DNA from: an uncultured Flavobacteriales bacterium | GTDB taxonomy: Bacteria > Bacteroidota > Bacteroidia > Flavobacteriales_E > Vicingaceae | Length of the DNA stretch: 44,433 bases | Assembly: GCA_913056345.1 (NCBI GenBank) | Contig: CAJXMH010000024.1 | Coordinates: 1-44,433 of the forward strand | Reading direction: 5' to 3' | Shown: in pieces, positions 8,010 through 18,700 of the stretch | Layout of the letters: each line of letters begins with the position of its first letter | Numbering within the stretch: position 1 is the stretch's first letter | Made by a program: the position numbers and the translations under genes | The notes under the pieces: model-generated | The model's database searches: none | What the model saw: only the letters and a program-made list of their open reading frames with translations | Told to the model about the DNA's origin: nothing

Positions 8010-10094
8010 ATGTCATTTAAAATCCAGCTTTTCTTAAGTACGCTTCTTTTGTGCCTTTCTTTTCAATTACTTCAAGCACAAGACTTAAAGTGGGCCTTAA
8101 GTGGAGGTGGCACAGGCTACGAAAGATTTCAAGCTATTGAAATTGATGCATTTGGCGATATCTATGCAAGTGGTTTTTTTGAAAACTCTTTTGATATTGA
8201 TCCAGGTCCTAATCAACAGCTGATCACATCGCAAGGAGGAACAGACATTATAACTTGTAAATACAGCAGAACGGGAAATTTAATTTGGTATGCCATTCAA
8301 GGAGGTCCGGGAAATGACTACCCAAGAGGGATTAGCCTAGATCCTCAAGGCAACGTATATGTTGTTGGAGAGTTTTCAGATAGCACTGACTTTGATCCAG
8401 ACCCTCAAAATAGCTTATACCGACAGTCCAATGGGAATCAAGATGCATTTCTAACAAAACTCGATCCCAGTGGACAATTAGTTTGGGCAAAAACTTTTGG
8501 AGGCATCGGGTTAGACAGGGCATTAAGCGTTGCCTATAACCCTGCAGGAACAATACACATTGGAGGACAATTTAGCAGAAGTGTAGATTTTGACCCCTCT
8601 CCCACATCAAGCAGCTCCGGAACTGGAGATTTAGGAGAGAATATCTTCATTAGCACCTTTGATAATCGAGGAAATTTTCTTTGGTCGCACCAATTTGTAA
8701 GCAACAACAACAGCAGCCGTTTAGAAAGGGCTTATCAACTTAAAGTAGATAACCAAAATGAACTTGTAATAGTAGGCAGCTTTGCAGGAACCATAGATTT
8801 TGATCCTTCACCTTCTAATACCGTTAACCTCACTTCCTCAGGAGGTGAGGATGGTTTTATTTTGAAAATGACCTCAAGCGGACTTTTTGTTTGGGCAAAT
8901 CAAACAAGCGGTGCGGGTAGTTCAAGCTGCTTCAATACTTGTTTACAACTAGATGAATTTGACAACATCCACATTGGTGGCTTTTTTACTGGCACGGTAG
9001 ACTTTAATCCGAATCCGAGCATAAACCTGAGTAAAAGCTCTAACGGTAGCCGAGATATGTTCATTTCAAGAATGGGAACGAATGGTCAGCTAAAATGGAA
9101 TGTAACTGCAGGAGGTAACAGTTCTGAAGTTGTTGCAAACATGGTGATTGATCGGGATGGCTTTGTTTATGCCACAGGTTATCATTACAGTGGTTTTGAT
9201 GCAGATCCAAGTAGTAGTGTTGCTACGGTGCCGAACAATGGAGATGCTGATGCCTATTTCTGGGAACTAGACACCTCAGGCAACTACATTTCTGCCTACT
9301 CTTTTGGAAGCAGCGGATATGACATTTCAACCGCGATCGCTTATGACGATCGAAAAGATATTTTTTTAGCAGGTGCTTTTTCGAATACTGTCGATTTTGA
9401 TCCACAAAGTGGAATTCAGACTCAAACTTCTAATGGTGATAAGGACTATTTTATACAACAAGTCAATATTTGCAAGAAAACCCTTGCAAGTCTTAATGGC
9501 TATGGTTGTAGCAGTTATGCTGCACCAAGTGGAAAATTGATCAATAGCTCGGGATTGGTTTCTGATACCATTCTCAATCAAGACGGCTGCGACAGCATCT
9601 TGAGCATTCAGGTCAACCTCAATCAATTGGACACTGCCGTAATCCAAAAACATACAAGTTTGGAAAGTAAGGCGCAAGCGGTAAATTACCAATGGCTTCA
9701 GTGTATCAACGGCAACTACATTCCACTAACAGGAGAAACAGCCTCAGTCTTTACGCCTTCCGCTAATGGCAGTTATGCGGTAGCAATCAGTCAGCAAACC
9801 TGTCGAGATACCTCAGCTTGTTTCCCGATTATCAACGTAGGACTTTCAGCAAATACTAGAGCAAGCGTTAAACTGTTCCCTAATCCATTTAAGGATGAAT
9901 TCACACTTGAACTAAATGACTTTCAAAAGGTAGCAAGTATAATGCTTTATGACCTTAAAGGGAAACTGATGAGGGAGTTCACTCCACTTAAGAATAATCT
10001 TCAGCTTAGGCTAGATGCGCCTGAGGGACTTTACGTGCTGCATGTCCAACTTAAAGATGGAAGAGCCTTTCACAAGAAAATAGTCAAATACTAG
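8010..10094 (+). CDS. Exported seven-repeat (SBBP/propeller-like) protein with T9SS sorting domain, copy 2
   Basis: A 694-residue paralogue of the protein at 2447-4546. The signal peptide ends around LLQAQ (residue 24). DxDP-type motifs occur at residues 62, 127, 193, 263, 331, 397 and 462, the same seven-unit register as copy 1. The Cys-bearing linker (GYGCSSYAAPSGK, then CINGNYIPLTG) matches copy 1 block for block. The T9SS type A tail contains LFPNPFKDEFTLEL and ends KKIVKY. The two genes are in the same orientation with the DUF2971 gene and priA between them, so they probably arose by local duplication (inference). The 3' end is one base from the pfkA stop codon on the opposite strand. 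The role is probably cell-surface or secreted binding; the target is unknown. Confidence 0.86.
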   Translation: MSFKIQLFLSTLLLCLSFQLLQAQDLKWALSGGGTGYERFQAIEIDAFGDIYASGFFENSFDIDPGPNQQLITSQGGTDIITCKYSRTGNLIWYAIQGGPGNDYPRGISLDPQGNVYVVGEFSDSTDFDPDPQNSLYRQSNGNQDAFLTKLDPSGQLVWAKTFGGIGLDRALSVAYNPAGTIHIGGQFSRSVDFDPSPTSSSSGTGDLGENIFISTFDNRGNFLWSHQFVSNNNSSRLERAYQLKVDNQNELVIVGSFAGTIDFDPSPSNTVNLTSSGGEDGFILKMTSSGLFVWANQTSGAGSSSCFNTCLQLDEFDNIHIGGFFTGTVDFNPNPSINLSKSSNGSRDMFISRMGTNGQLKWNVTAGGNSSEVVANMVIDRDGFVYATGYHYSGFDADPSSSVATVPNNGDADAYFWELDTSGNYISAYSFGSSGYDISTAIAYDDRKDIFLAGAFSNTVDFDPQSGIQTQTSNGDKDYFIQQVNICKKTLASLNGYGCSSYAAPSGKLINSSGLVSDTILNQDGCDSILSIQVNLNQLDTAVIQKHTSLESKAQAVNYQWLQCINGNYIPLTGETASVFTPSANGSYAVAISQQTCRDTSACFPIINVGLSANTRASVKLFPNPFKDEFTLELNDFQKVASIMLYDLKGKLMREFTPLKNNLQLRLDAPEGLYVLHVQLKDGRAFHKKIVKY

Positions 10095-10095
10095 C

Positions 10096-11067
10096 TTAAA
10101 GCGACAAGACCTCGGCCAAATTGAGCAGCTCTTGATTGATTTTTTGGTGGTGTTTAATGGCTTGTTCAAAGGGTGTAAAAGTCACCTTTCTATTAATGAT
10201 TCCAACCATTTCATTTTTCCTTCCTGCCAGCAAGGCTTTTACCGCCTCACTACCCATTTGACTGGCTAATACACGATCAGCCGCCGAAGGGCTGCCGCCT
10301 CTCTGCAAATGGCCTAGCACTGTAACACGGGTATCATAATAATCGAACTTAGCCTTTACCTTTTCGGCAACTGCATAGGCTCCACCTGCGTCGTCTCCTT
10401 CAGCCACAATAATGATGCTGCTGCTTTTCTGGCGCTCCCAACCTCTTTGCAGTTTATCGATCAATTGATCAATATAAGTTTCTGTTTCGGGCACTAAAAT
10501 CGCTTCTGCTCCAACACCGATCCCACTGCGCAAAGCAATAAAACCTGCATCTCTACCCATTACTTCCACAAAAAATAGGCGATCATGGGCATCTGCGGTA
10601 TCGCGAATTTTATCCACTGCTTCAACTACAGTATTCACCGCAGTATCATAACCAATGGTGTAATCGGTGCCGTACAAATCATTATCGATGGTTCCAGGTG
10701 CTCCTACAATAGAAAAACCATGCTCTTGGGCCAAAAACTTAGCTCCGGTGAATGTGCCATCTCCACCGATAGCAACAATACCCTCTACCCCTTCACTTTT
10801 TAATTCTTCAGCTGCTTTGGCTCTTCCTGCTTTGGTTTTAAAAGCTTCACAGCGTGCACTCTTCAAAATAGTGCCTCCCCTTTGAATAATGTTGCTTACG
10901 CTAGAAGAGTCCATTGGAATGAAGTCTCCCTGCAACATACCGGCGTAACCTCTCAGAATGCCGCAAACTTCAACTTCATGAAAACGAGCAGTTCGAACAA
11001 CTGCCCGAATGCATGCATTCATTCCCGGGGCATCTCCGCCAGAAGTAAAAACACCTATTTTTTTCAT
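10096..11067 (-). CDS. pfkA: ATP-dependent 6-phosphofructokinase
   Basis: A 323-residue glycolytic enzyme that phosphorylates fructose 6-phosphate. Visible motifs are TSGGDAPGMN (8-17), the ATP-binding GGDGT (101-105), the catalytic PGTIDND (124-130) and VEVMGRDAG (167-175). The GGDGT form is typical of ATP-dependent rather than pyrophosphate-dependent enzymes. The length matches the short bacterial group A type. It follows the RNA methyltransferase gene on the same strand after 30 nt, so co-transcription is plausible. A weak promoter-like TAATTTAA sits 4 nt before the ATG. Confidence 0.96.
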   Translation of the reverse strand: MKKIGVFTSGGDAPGMNACIRAVVRTARFHEVEVCGILRGYAGMLQGDFIPMDSSSVSNIIQRGGTILKSARCEAFKTKAGRAKAAEELKSEGVEGIVAIGGDGTFTGAKFLAQEHGFSIVGAPGTIDNDLYGTDYTIGYDTAVNTVVEAVDKIRDTADAHDRLFFVEVMGRDAGFIALRSGIGVGAEAILVPETETYIDQLIDKLQRGWERQKSSSIIIVAEGDDAGGAYAVAEKVKAKFDYYDTRVTVLGHLQRGGSPSAADRVLASQMGSEAVKALLAGRKNEMVGIINRKVTFTPFEQAIKHHQKINQELLNLAEVLSL

Positions 11068-11097
11068 GCCCTTAAATTAAGTTGATTTCGGAAGAAA

Positions 11098-12366
11098 TTA
11101 ATTTGCAGCGCTTTTTTTCTCTTTTAAAGTTCCTTCAAAAAGTTCGTAACCCCTTAGCTGACATTCTAATTTCCCATTCATCATGGGTATTTTTTTCTTC
11201 GGTTTTAAACCGATCCGCTTTAAGGCGTCCATGTCAGAACTGATGAACCATGCTTTCCAATTGGGGTATTCATGCTTGAGAGTTGAACCGATCTTTTCGT
11301 AAAAATCAGGCAGGTCTTCTGCCACTTGTAAGCGCTCTCCGTAAGGTGGATTTGTAAGTAATGTACCTTCGTCAAAAGGCGGTAAAGCTTTAAAAAAATC
11401 TTCCTGTTCTAAAACGATTGACTTCCGCATTTGAGCCGCATTAATGTTCACACGGCTAGATCTTATGGCCTGAGAGCTTGAATCACGAGCTACGATCTGG
11501 CAATTTAAAGGTTTGTATTCAGCCTGTGCTTCTCTTAAAACTTCTGATAAAAGTGCTTGATCATAATCTTGCCAATTTTCGAAACCAAAATGAGTGCGAT
11601 GCATATTGGGGGGCGTGTTTGAAGCTAAAAGAGCAGCTTCAATAGCGATGGTTCCTGAGCCACACATAGGGTCAAGAAAATCCGTTTGGCCACTCCAACC
11701 ACTTTTGATCAACATACCTGCAGCTAAGGTTTCATTGATCGGCGCAACATGCTTTGCTTGCCGGTAACCTCGCTTAAATAAAGGAGCCCCTGAGCTATCG
11801 AGTGAAATGTTAACTTGGTCTTCATTCAAATGCAGGTGAATGCGAATATCCGCCTCTCTTCGATCTACAGAAGGTCGATTCAAGCCTTGCTCGCGAAAAC
11901 GGTCTACAATGGCATCCTTTAACTTTAAGGCAATGTATTGGCTGTGTTTAAAAAAGGATGAATGAACCGAGGCATCTATCGCAAAACTTTTTCCCGATTT
12001 GAAGATCTTTTCCCACTCGATGTTTTTAGCTTGTTTGTAAAAAGTGCTTTCTTCTCTACTGCGGAAATGCGCGATGGGACGCAATACCTTAAGGGCAGTT
12101 CGTAGCCATACATTGGAGGCATATAACAGTTTAAGATCACCTCGAAAACTCACCGCCCGTTTTAACTCTTTCACCTTAGAACCACCCAATGCAAGAAGTT
12201 CAGCTTTCAACTCTTCTTCTAGATTTTGCATGCAAGTTGCCACCATCTCAAATTCTTCTGCTGTTTGCCAGAAGCTGTTCAATTCTAGTTCTTGCTTTGG
12301 TTCAGCTTGCTTGACCCTTGGTTTGTTTTCCCCAGTTCTGCGGTAAGAAAATTTCTTTTTACTCAT
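11098..12366 (-). CDS. THUMP-domain class I RNA methyltransferase (RlmL N-terminal-like)
   Basis: A 422-residue SAM-dependent N2-guanine methyltransferase of the UPF0020 group. A basic N-terminal tail (1-30) precedes a THUMP-type RNA-binding region (about 80-190). The Rossmann methyltransferase domain has motif I DPMCGSGT (232-239) and the catalytic NPPYGER (339-345). The architecture corresponds to the 23S rRNA G2445 methyltransferase half of E. coli RlmL without the C-terminal RlmK-like half, which is common outside gammaproteobacteria. Substrate assignment to 23S rRNA is by family; a tRNA substrate cannot be excluded. The ATG at 12366 lies 4 nt after a perfect -7 element. pfkA follows downstream. 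Confidence 0.88.
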   Translation of the reverse strand: MSKKKFSYRRTGENKPRVKQAEPKQELELNSFWQTAEEFEMVATCMQNLEEELKAELLALGGSKVKELKRAVSFRGDLKLLYASNVWLRTALKVLRPIAHFRSREESTFYKQAKNIEWEKIFKSGKSFAIDASVHSSFFKHSQYIALKLKDAIVDRFREQGLNRPSVDRREADIRIHLHLNEDQVNISLDSSGAPLFKRGYRQAKHVAPINETLAAGMLIKSGWSGQTDFLDPMCGSGTIAIEAALLASNTPPNMHRTHFGFENWQDYDQALLSEVLREAQAEYKPLNCQIVARDSSSQAIRSSRVNINAAQMRKSIVLEQEDFFKALPPFDEGTLLTNPPYGERLQVAEDLPDFYEKIGSTLKHEYPNWKAWFISSDMDALKRIGLKPKKKIPMMNGKLECQLRGYELFEGTLKEKKSAAN

Positions 12367-12370
12367 ATTG

Positions 12371-12378
12371 CAAAATTA
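12371..12378 (-). promoter_or_regulatory. -7 promoter element (TAATTTTG) abutting the RNA methyltransferase start
   Basis: A perfect TAnnTTTG on the minus strand, 4 nt before the ATG at 12366, so transcription would begin at or next to the start codon. No -33 TTG is visible at 17-23 nt. Confidence 0.5.
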
Positions 12379-12489
12379 GGCATTTGCTAAAGCAGCTAAG
12401 AGTGGATTAAAAATTGAGCTGTTAATAAAGAATTTTGTTGAGCTTCTAAGTTATCAAGGCAATGCTTTTCTTTGAAAAAAGCATTGAGC

Positions 12490-14256
12490 ATGGGCTTAAG
12501 TATACTCGATTGGAGCATTATTGTGGGCTACCTTTTATTAGCTGCAGGCATTGGCTTTTATTACAAAAACCAAGCAAGCCAAAGTTTAGAACACTTTTTC
12601 TTGGGAGGCAGAAACCTACCCTGGTACATTGCAGGTATTTCTATGGTGGCGACCACCTTTGCTGCTGATACTCCTTTATGGGTAACTGAAAAAATTGCCC
12701 AGCATGGAATTTCAGGCAATTGGCTATGGTGGAATATGCTGATCGGTGGTATGTTAACCACCTTCTTTTTTGCCCGTTTGTGGCGTAGAGCAGAAATCGT
12801 AACGGAACTAGAATTTGTAGAATTACGCTACAGCGGAAAAGCTGCGGCCTTTTTACGTGGTTTCAAATCAGTTTATATGGGCATATTCTTGAATGCCGTA
12901 GTTATAGGGTGGGTTAATACTGCCCTTGCTAAAATATTGGAAGTTTTTTTTGATATACCGGCATCTGAAACCATTTACTACCTCGCTGCAGCCATGGGAG
13001 TAGTTGTGTTGTATTCCTCTTTAGCAGGTTTATTAGGCGTAGCCATTACCGATTTTGTACAATTCTTCATTGCTATGGCTGGTTGTATTATCCTAGCTAT
13101 AGTAGTGCTCAATACTGAGCAAGTTGGAGGAATTTCGGGTTTAAAGGAACAACTACCAGCCTGGCGCTTTGACTTTTTCCCTCAAATTGGTTCTTCAAGT
13201 GTCGCAGATCAAGTAGGGACTTATAGTCTAAGCATTGGAGCCTTTTTAACCTTTGGTTTAGTGCAATGGTGGGCGAGTTGGTATCCGGGAGCAGAACCTG
13301 GAGGAGGCGGTTACATTGCCCAACGTATGATGAGTGCCAGAAATGAAAAAGAGGCCGTATTTGCTACCTTATTCTTTCAAATTGCCCATTATTGCTTAAG
13401 GCCTTGGCCTTGGATTATTGTCGGTTTGTGCGCCCTAGTACTTTACCCGGAATTGAGTATAGAAGATTCTTCAAAAGGCTTTGTTTATGCCATGCGCGAC
13501 CATTTGCCATCAGGCTTAAAAGGTCTCTTGTTGGTTGCTTTTCTTTCTGCCTACATGAGTACAATTTCAACACAACTCAACTGGGGTGCAAGCTACTTAA
13601 CCAACGATCTTTACAAGCGCTTTATTCGCAAAGATAAAGCTGGAGAAAGCCCTGAGGATGTGCAGAAGGATTATGTGCAAAAAGCCCGTCTTTTCACTTG
13701 GCTGATTGTTTTAGTTGGCCTTTTTGCAAGTACCCAAATGCAAAGCATTGATCAGGCAGCCACTTTTTTAATTGAATGCGGCGCAGGCTTAGGATTAGTT
13801 TTGATTCTGCGTTGGTATTGGTGGCGCATCAATGCTTGGTCAGAAATTACCGCGAGCCTAGCGCCATTTGTGGGCTACCTGCTAGCCAATCAGCTTTTGG
13901 AGCTTCCTTACCCTTACAATTTTCTTTTCACCGTTGGTTTAAGCACTCTAGCATGGCTTGTAGTCACCTTCTTAACCCCAATCACCGAAAGCGAAAAGCT
14001 CAAGCAATTTTATCATAAAGTAAGACCCGATGGTTGGTGGGGACCATTTAAAAAAGCGGACCATGAAAAAAGTAATTTAAGGGCCTTAGCCCTATGCTGG
14101 CTAAGCTCCATTGCCATGGTCTATATGCTACTGTTTGCGATCGGCAATTTTATTTTTCAAGATTACCAAGCAGCAGGAATAGAGTTCTCAATAGCGCTTT
14201 TGTGCTTTTTCATTTTAAGAAAACAGCTTAAGATTACGCGTATTTTCGACTTTTAA
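12490..14256 (+). CDS. Sodium:solute symporter (SSS family)
   Basis: A 588-residue inner-membrane transporter with 13 or more hydrophobic segments. The SSS signature lies at residues 36-62 (EHFFLGGRNLPWYIAGISMV then ATTFAADTPL), and a second conserved block contains AYMSTISTQLNWGASY. The family uses the sodium gradient to import sugars, amino acids, vitamins or organic acids; I cannot assign the substrate. A TTG at 12472 would extend the frame by six codons, but a promoter-like TTTCTTTG (12467-12474) overlaps it, so the ATG at 12490 is preferred. It diverges from the RNA methyltransferase gene and stands alone. Confidence 0.9.
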   Translation: MGLSILDWSIIVGYLLLAAGIGFYYKNQASQSLEHFFLGGRNLPWYIAGISMVATTFAADTPLWVTEKIAQHGISGNWLWWNMLIGGMLTTFFFARLWRRAEIVTELEFVELRYSGKAAAFLRGFKSVYMGIFLNAVVIGWVNTALAKILEVFFDIPASETIYYLAAAMGVVVLYSSLAGLLGVAITDFVQFFIAMAGCIILAIVVLNTEQVGGISGLKEQLPAWRFDFFPQIGSSSVADQVGTYSLSIGAFLTFGLVQWWASWYPGAEPGGGGYIAQRMMSARNEKEAVFATLFFQIAHYCLRPWPWIIVGLCALVLYPELSIEDSSKGFVYAMRDHLPSGLKGLLLVAFLSAYMSTISTQLNWGASYLTNDLYKRFIRKDKAGESPEDVQKDYVQKARLFTWLIVLVGLFASTQMQSIDQAATFLIECGAGLGLVLILRWYWWRINAWSEITASLAPFVGYLLANQLLELPYPYNFLFTVGLSTLAWLVVTFLTPITESEKLKQFYHKVRPDGWWGPFKKADHEKSNLRALALCWLSSIAMVYMLLFAIGNFIFQDYQAAGIEFSIALLCFFILRKQLKITRIFDF

Positions 14257-14307
14257 CTATCTTTACCGCAATCATGAATTCAGGTAAAACGAACACCCAC
14301 TAAAAGC

Positions 14308-15237
14308 ATGTACAAATCCACACTAAAGCGAATATCAACCTTAAGCAAACTAAGCTTTAGCATTTTGATTTCAGCTCTTTTGTTTGCTTGTGCTGAAGGC
14401 AATAATCAAGCACAAGAACAAACGGAGGAAAAAAGCGAGGTAGAAGAACCCAAAAAAGAGAAGGAATCTAAACTCATTGAAATTGACGGTCAAGTATTCA
14501 GCATCCCTTCTCCTATTCAAACAGCATTTTTGCTTAAAGAAGTAGGAACAGAATACCAGTCAAATTTATTGAATCCTGCAAAAAAGGCAGCAGGCTACAC
14601 TACTACTTACGATAAAGCCTTGGCCTTGGGGGTTTATGGCGCTGACCTAGGATATGCTACTATTTTCGACCAAACCCAAGATGCAATCTCCTACCTAGCC
14701 GTAAGTAAAAAAATGGCTGGCGAATTAGGCATCACAGGGGTTTTCAATGAAGAAACCGTTAAACGTTTCGAATCGAATCTTGGGAATCAAGATTCTTTAT
14801 TAGCGCTTGTTTCAGATGGTTTTAAATCAACTGATAGATACCTAAAAAGCAATCAGCAGAATGATGTAGGTGTAGCAATTTTAGCAGGCGGTTGGATTGA
14901 AACACTGCACTTCGCTACCGCTTTAGCAACTGATTACCAAGATGAAAAACTAAAGGCTAGAATAGGCGAACAAAAGATTACCATCAAAAACCTGGTAAAC
15001 CTACTTGCTCCATACAGCGATGGAAATGAAAAGATTGCAGGTCTTACCAACTCGCTTAATGAACTGAAAGACCTTTACGCTAATGTTGATTTTAGTTATA
15101 CTTATGTAGAACCAACTACCAATGAGGAAACCAAAACCACGGTTATCAATAGTAAGTCTGAAGTAAAAATGAGCGAGCAACAACTAACTGACATAAGCAA
15201 TAAAATCAACGAAATTAGAACGAGCATCATCAACTAA
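14308..15237 (+). CDS. Conserved lipoprotein of unknown function
   Basis: A 309-residue protein with a basic N-terminus, hydrophobic core and lipobox LFAC (Cys28). A highly charged linker (QEQTEEKSEVEEPKKEKE, about 35-54) would hold the folded domain away from the membrane. The rest is a largely helical domain with no catalytic motif I recognise; GYTTTYDKALALGVYGADLGYA (about 91-112) is the most striking conserved-looking block. The next gene starts 14 nt after its stop codon, so the two probably form an operon. A TATCTTTA element at 14258-14265 (one mismatch to TAnnTTTG) could be its promoter. Confidence 0.75.
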   Translation: MYKSTLKRISTLSKLSFSILISALLFACAEGNNQAQEQTEEKSEVEEPKKEKESKLIEIDGQVFSIPSPIQTAFLLKEVGTEYQSNLLNPAKKAAGYTTTYDKALALGVYGADLGYATIFDQTQDAISYLAVSKKMAGELGITGVFNEETVKRFESNLGNQDSLLALVSDGFKSTDRYLKSNQQNDVGVAILAGGWIETLHFATALATDYQDEKLKARIGEQKITIKNLVNLLAPYSDGNEKIAGLTNSLNELKDLYANVDFSYTYVEPTTNEETKTTVINSKSEVKMSEQQLTDISNKINEIRTSIIN

Positions 15238-15251
15238 GACCAAAGAAGAGC

Positions 15252-15677
15252 ATGAAGAAATTATTAACCCTTTTCAGTTTAGTCGCATTTGCCTTTGTAG
15301 CCCAAATTAATACTGCGCATGCCCAATGTGATACCATTGCTACAATTTGTGAGCAAAACTTCACTTCAGAGTATTTGTCAGACGGACAAGAATACAGAGC
15401 ATTATTGATCCAAGAGCAAACTGCGGAATTCAATTTGACCCTATACGGAGGTAGCACCTATCGTTTTGGTGCCTGCAGCGGTTTAGAAGATGGTAATCTG
15501 ATCTTTAGGGTTTATGATCAAGAACGTAACGAGATCTTCTCCAATCAAGATCACGCACTTTCACCTTATTGGGACTTTGAAGTAAATTCTACCCTAGATG
15601 TGATTGTAGAAGCTAACTTAAATTTGGATAAAGTCAGCTCGGGCTGCGCTGTGCTTTTAGTCGGATTCAAGCCATAG
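15252..15677 (+). CDS. Small secreted protein of unknown function
   Basis: A 141-residue protein with a clear signal peptide (MKKLLTLFSLVAFAFVAQ, ending near AHAQC). The mature part has four cysteines (CDTIATIC near the start, then ACSG and SGCAV), a predominance of beta-type residues and the motif GGSTYRFGACSG. It resembles small periplasmic beta-sandwich proteins, but I recognise no named family. The first mature residues QC place a cysteine directly after AHAQ; the lipobox is poor, so a soluble periplasmic product is more likely than a lipoprotein. It is second in a two-gene unit with the lipoprotein upstream, closed by the terminator at 15706-15732. Confidence 0.7.
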   Translation: MKKLLTLFSLVAFAFVAQINTAHAQCDTIATICEQNFTSEYLSDGQEYRALLIQEQTAEFNLTLYGGSTYRFGACSGLEDGNLIFRVYDQERNEIFSNQDHALSPYWDFEVNSTLDVIVEANLNLDKVSSGCAVLLVGFKP

Positions 15678-15705
15678 CGCATTCCTTAATAACTTATTAG
15701 AATTG

Positions 15706-15732
15706 AAGCAGGATTATTCCTGCTTTTTTTTT
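15706..15732 (+). terminator. Rho-independent terminator
   Basis: A perfect 7-bp stem AAGCAGG (15706-15712) and CCTGCTT (15719-15725) with a 6-nt loop, followed directly by T residues to 15732. It ends the lipoprotein/secreted-protein unit, 28 nt after the stop codon. Confidence 0.9.
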
Positions 15733-15770
15733 ACTTTCATCTTTCAATTAAATAGCCTCCAAAGTAAAAA

Positions 15771-18700
15771 ATGAGCGAAAGAATTCTCAAGGCCTTAATG
15801 CAATTATTTGCCATTGTGGCCAATGTAGGTAGAGATGACTCGAATAGCCGAGAGTTTGTAAGACAGTTCCTAGATGAGCAGCTCAATAAAGAGCTCGTTA
15901 ACGAATACTTGGTAGTATATGACAAATACTACGATGAACAAAACAAAAAACGGGAAGGCTTAAAAGCTAGAAAGCGAACCTCTCTAAATTCAGTTAAGGT
16001 TTTAAAAATCTGCATGGAAATCAACAAGGAGTTGACTCAAAAGCAGAAGATCTACGTTTTGGTTCAATTGGTAGAATTTATTTACCAGAACAATAACGAT
16101 ACGGACCAAGCAATAGAATTCGTAGAAACGGTTGCTGATTCCTTTAACATTAGCAGAGAAGAATACGTTCTGATCAACGACTTTATTAGTGCCAACAAAG
16201 AAGAGTTACCTAAAACAACCAACCTTCTACTCATTAATGAGAACGAAGAGAAAAGACAAGGAGAGCACTTTCATATCCAAGCTTTAGGTTTAAGTGGAGA
16301 AGCAAGGGTTTTATTCTTGAGTGCTGTGAACATGATGTTCTTAAAGTACATCGGCACTACAGAACTGCAGCTAAATGGCCAACTGATCAAGCCAGAGAAA
16401 AGTTACGTACTTAACCAAGGATCTTCGCTTCGTGGTTCTAAAGTTGCACCGATCTATTACAGCGATATTATCAACCGCTTCTTGTCTGATACAGGAAAAG
16501 AAAAGACCTCCTTTACAGTTGATAACATTACCTACCAATTCAAGAATGGCAACATAGGCTTACATCCTATGACCCTTGAGGAAGAATCGGGTAATTTAAT
16601 TGGCATTATGGGAGCCAGTGGGGCAGGAAAATCTACTTTGCTCAATGTTTTAAACGGTAACTATCAGCCCACTACTGGATCTGTAAAAATCAACAGTCAC
16701 GATATTCACCAGGCTGAGAACAAAGAGGTAATTGAAGGCGTGATCGGCTACGTTTCTCAAGATGATTTGCTGATTGAGGAACTAACCGTTTTTCAGAATA
16801 TTTTTTACAATGCAAAATTATGCTTTGGGGATTTAAGTGATAAACAAATCATTCGGCTCACATTCAAAGTCTTGCAAAGCTTGGGTTTATTCGAGATCAA
16901 AGATTTAAAAGTTGGTAGCCCTTTAGACAAAACCATCAGTGGTGGACAAAGAAAACGGGTAAACATCGCCTTGGAGTTAATACGTGAGCCCTCAGTATTG
17001 TTTGTTGATGAGCCAACCTCAGGACTATCTTCTCGAGATTCTGAAAACATCATGGACTTGCTCAAAGAGCTCACCTTAAGAGGGAAGTTGATCTTTGTAG
17101 TTATCCACCAACCTTCATCCGAGATTTTTAAAATGTTTGACAAACTCATCATTTTAGACACCGGAGGTTATTTGATCTACAATGGAAATCCTGTGGATGC
17201 GATTATTTACTTTAAGCAGATGGTGCAGCAAGCCAACGCAGTTGAAAGTGAATGCCCCACATGTGGTAACGTTAATCCTGAGCAGATTTTCAACATTATT
17301 GAATCAAAGATATTAGACGAATACGGGAACCAGACAGATAAACGTAAAATTCCTCCTACGGATTGGTACAAAAAATACCAAGAACACCTAGAAAGTGAAG
17401 CGCAGGATGAAGTTGAGGTTAACACCAATCCGCCTGAAGCTAACCTAAAGATTCCCAATCCATGGAAGCAGTTTAGTGTCTTTATTAAACGAGATGTACT
17501 TTCTAAGTTGACCAACAAACAGTACCTCTTGATTAACTTTCTAGAGGCGCCCATTTTAGGTTTTATCCTCTCATTCATTATCAAGTATTCCAATACCGAT
17601 GAGGCCACCCAAGTTGGCTATGTCTTTAGAGAAAACCAAAACTTGATCGCGTACATTTTTATGAGCGTAATAGTTGCCCTATTTCTTGGCCTTACTGTGA
17701 GTGCAGAAGAAATAATCAGGGACCGAAAGATCTTAAAAAGAGAGAAATTCCTCAACCTAAGTCGGGGTAGTTATTTGTTCTCCAAGATCTTCATTATGTT
17801 CTCTGTTTCTGCTATTCAAATCCTCACATTCGTGCTGGTAGGCAATACCATTTTAGAGATTAAAGGCATGTATTTTGATTATTGGCTAATCCTCTTTTCT
17901 ACCGCTTGTTTCGCCAATATGCTTGGTCTTAATATTTCATCAAGCTTCGACTCCGCTGTAACCATTTATATTCTGATCCCTTTCTTAATCATCCCGCAGC
18001 TGATCTTAAGTGGAGTAATCGTAAAATTTGAAAAGTTAAATCCTGCTATTACGGTGCAAAAGAAAGTGCCTTTTGCAGGAGAGATCATGGCCTCTAAGTG
18101 GGCTTTTGAGGCTTTAACGGTTAATCAGTATAAGAACAACCAGTTTAACAAACAATTCTTTTACATTGACAAAGACATTAAAACTGCAAATTTCCGCAAG
18201 AACTTTTGGCTTAGTAGACTTCAAGATAAGGTTAACTTTTTAGAAAGAAGGCTAGACCAAAAGAAGGACGAAGAGGAGCTAAAAGCTGCAATTAGCTTGA
18301 TCAAAACTGAGATCGTAAAAGAAAATCAACGAAATCTTGAAATCCAATTCGGAAGTGTTGAAGAATTAAGTGGAGAGCTTAATGAAGAGTTGATTGGTGA
18401 TCTATCTTTCTATTTAGACGACTTGAATGACTATTACTTGAAGCAATACAAGCGTTTTAATGATAAAAAAGACCAATTACTCATTAAGCTTAATGAGACA
18501 GATGAGGATAAAGAAGCTTTCATAAAGCTCAAAAATGATTACACGAACGAATCTTTAGAGAATTTGGTGACCAATAAAAATGATCTCATTAAGATCATAG
18601 AAGTGGATAATGAACTCATTCAAAGGGCTAACCCGATCTTTAAAGATCCTGTCGGATTTAGAGCTCACTTTTTAGCTCCTTCTAAAAAGCTGTTTGGAAC

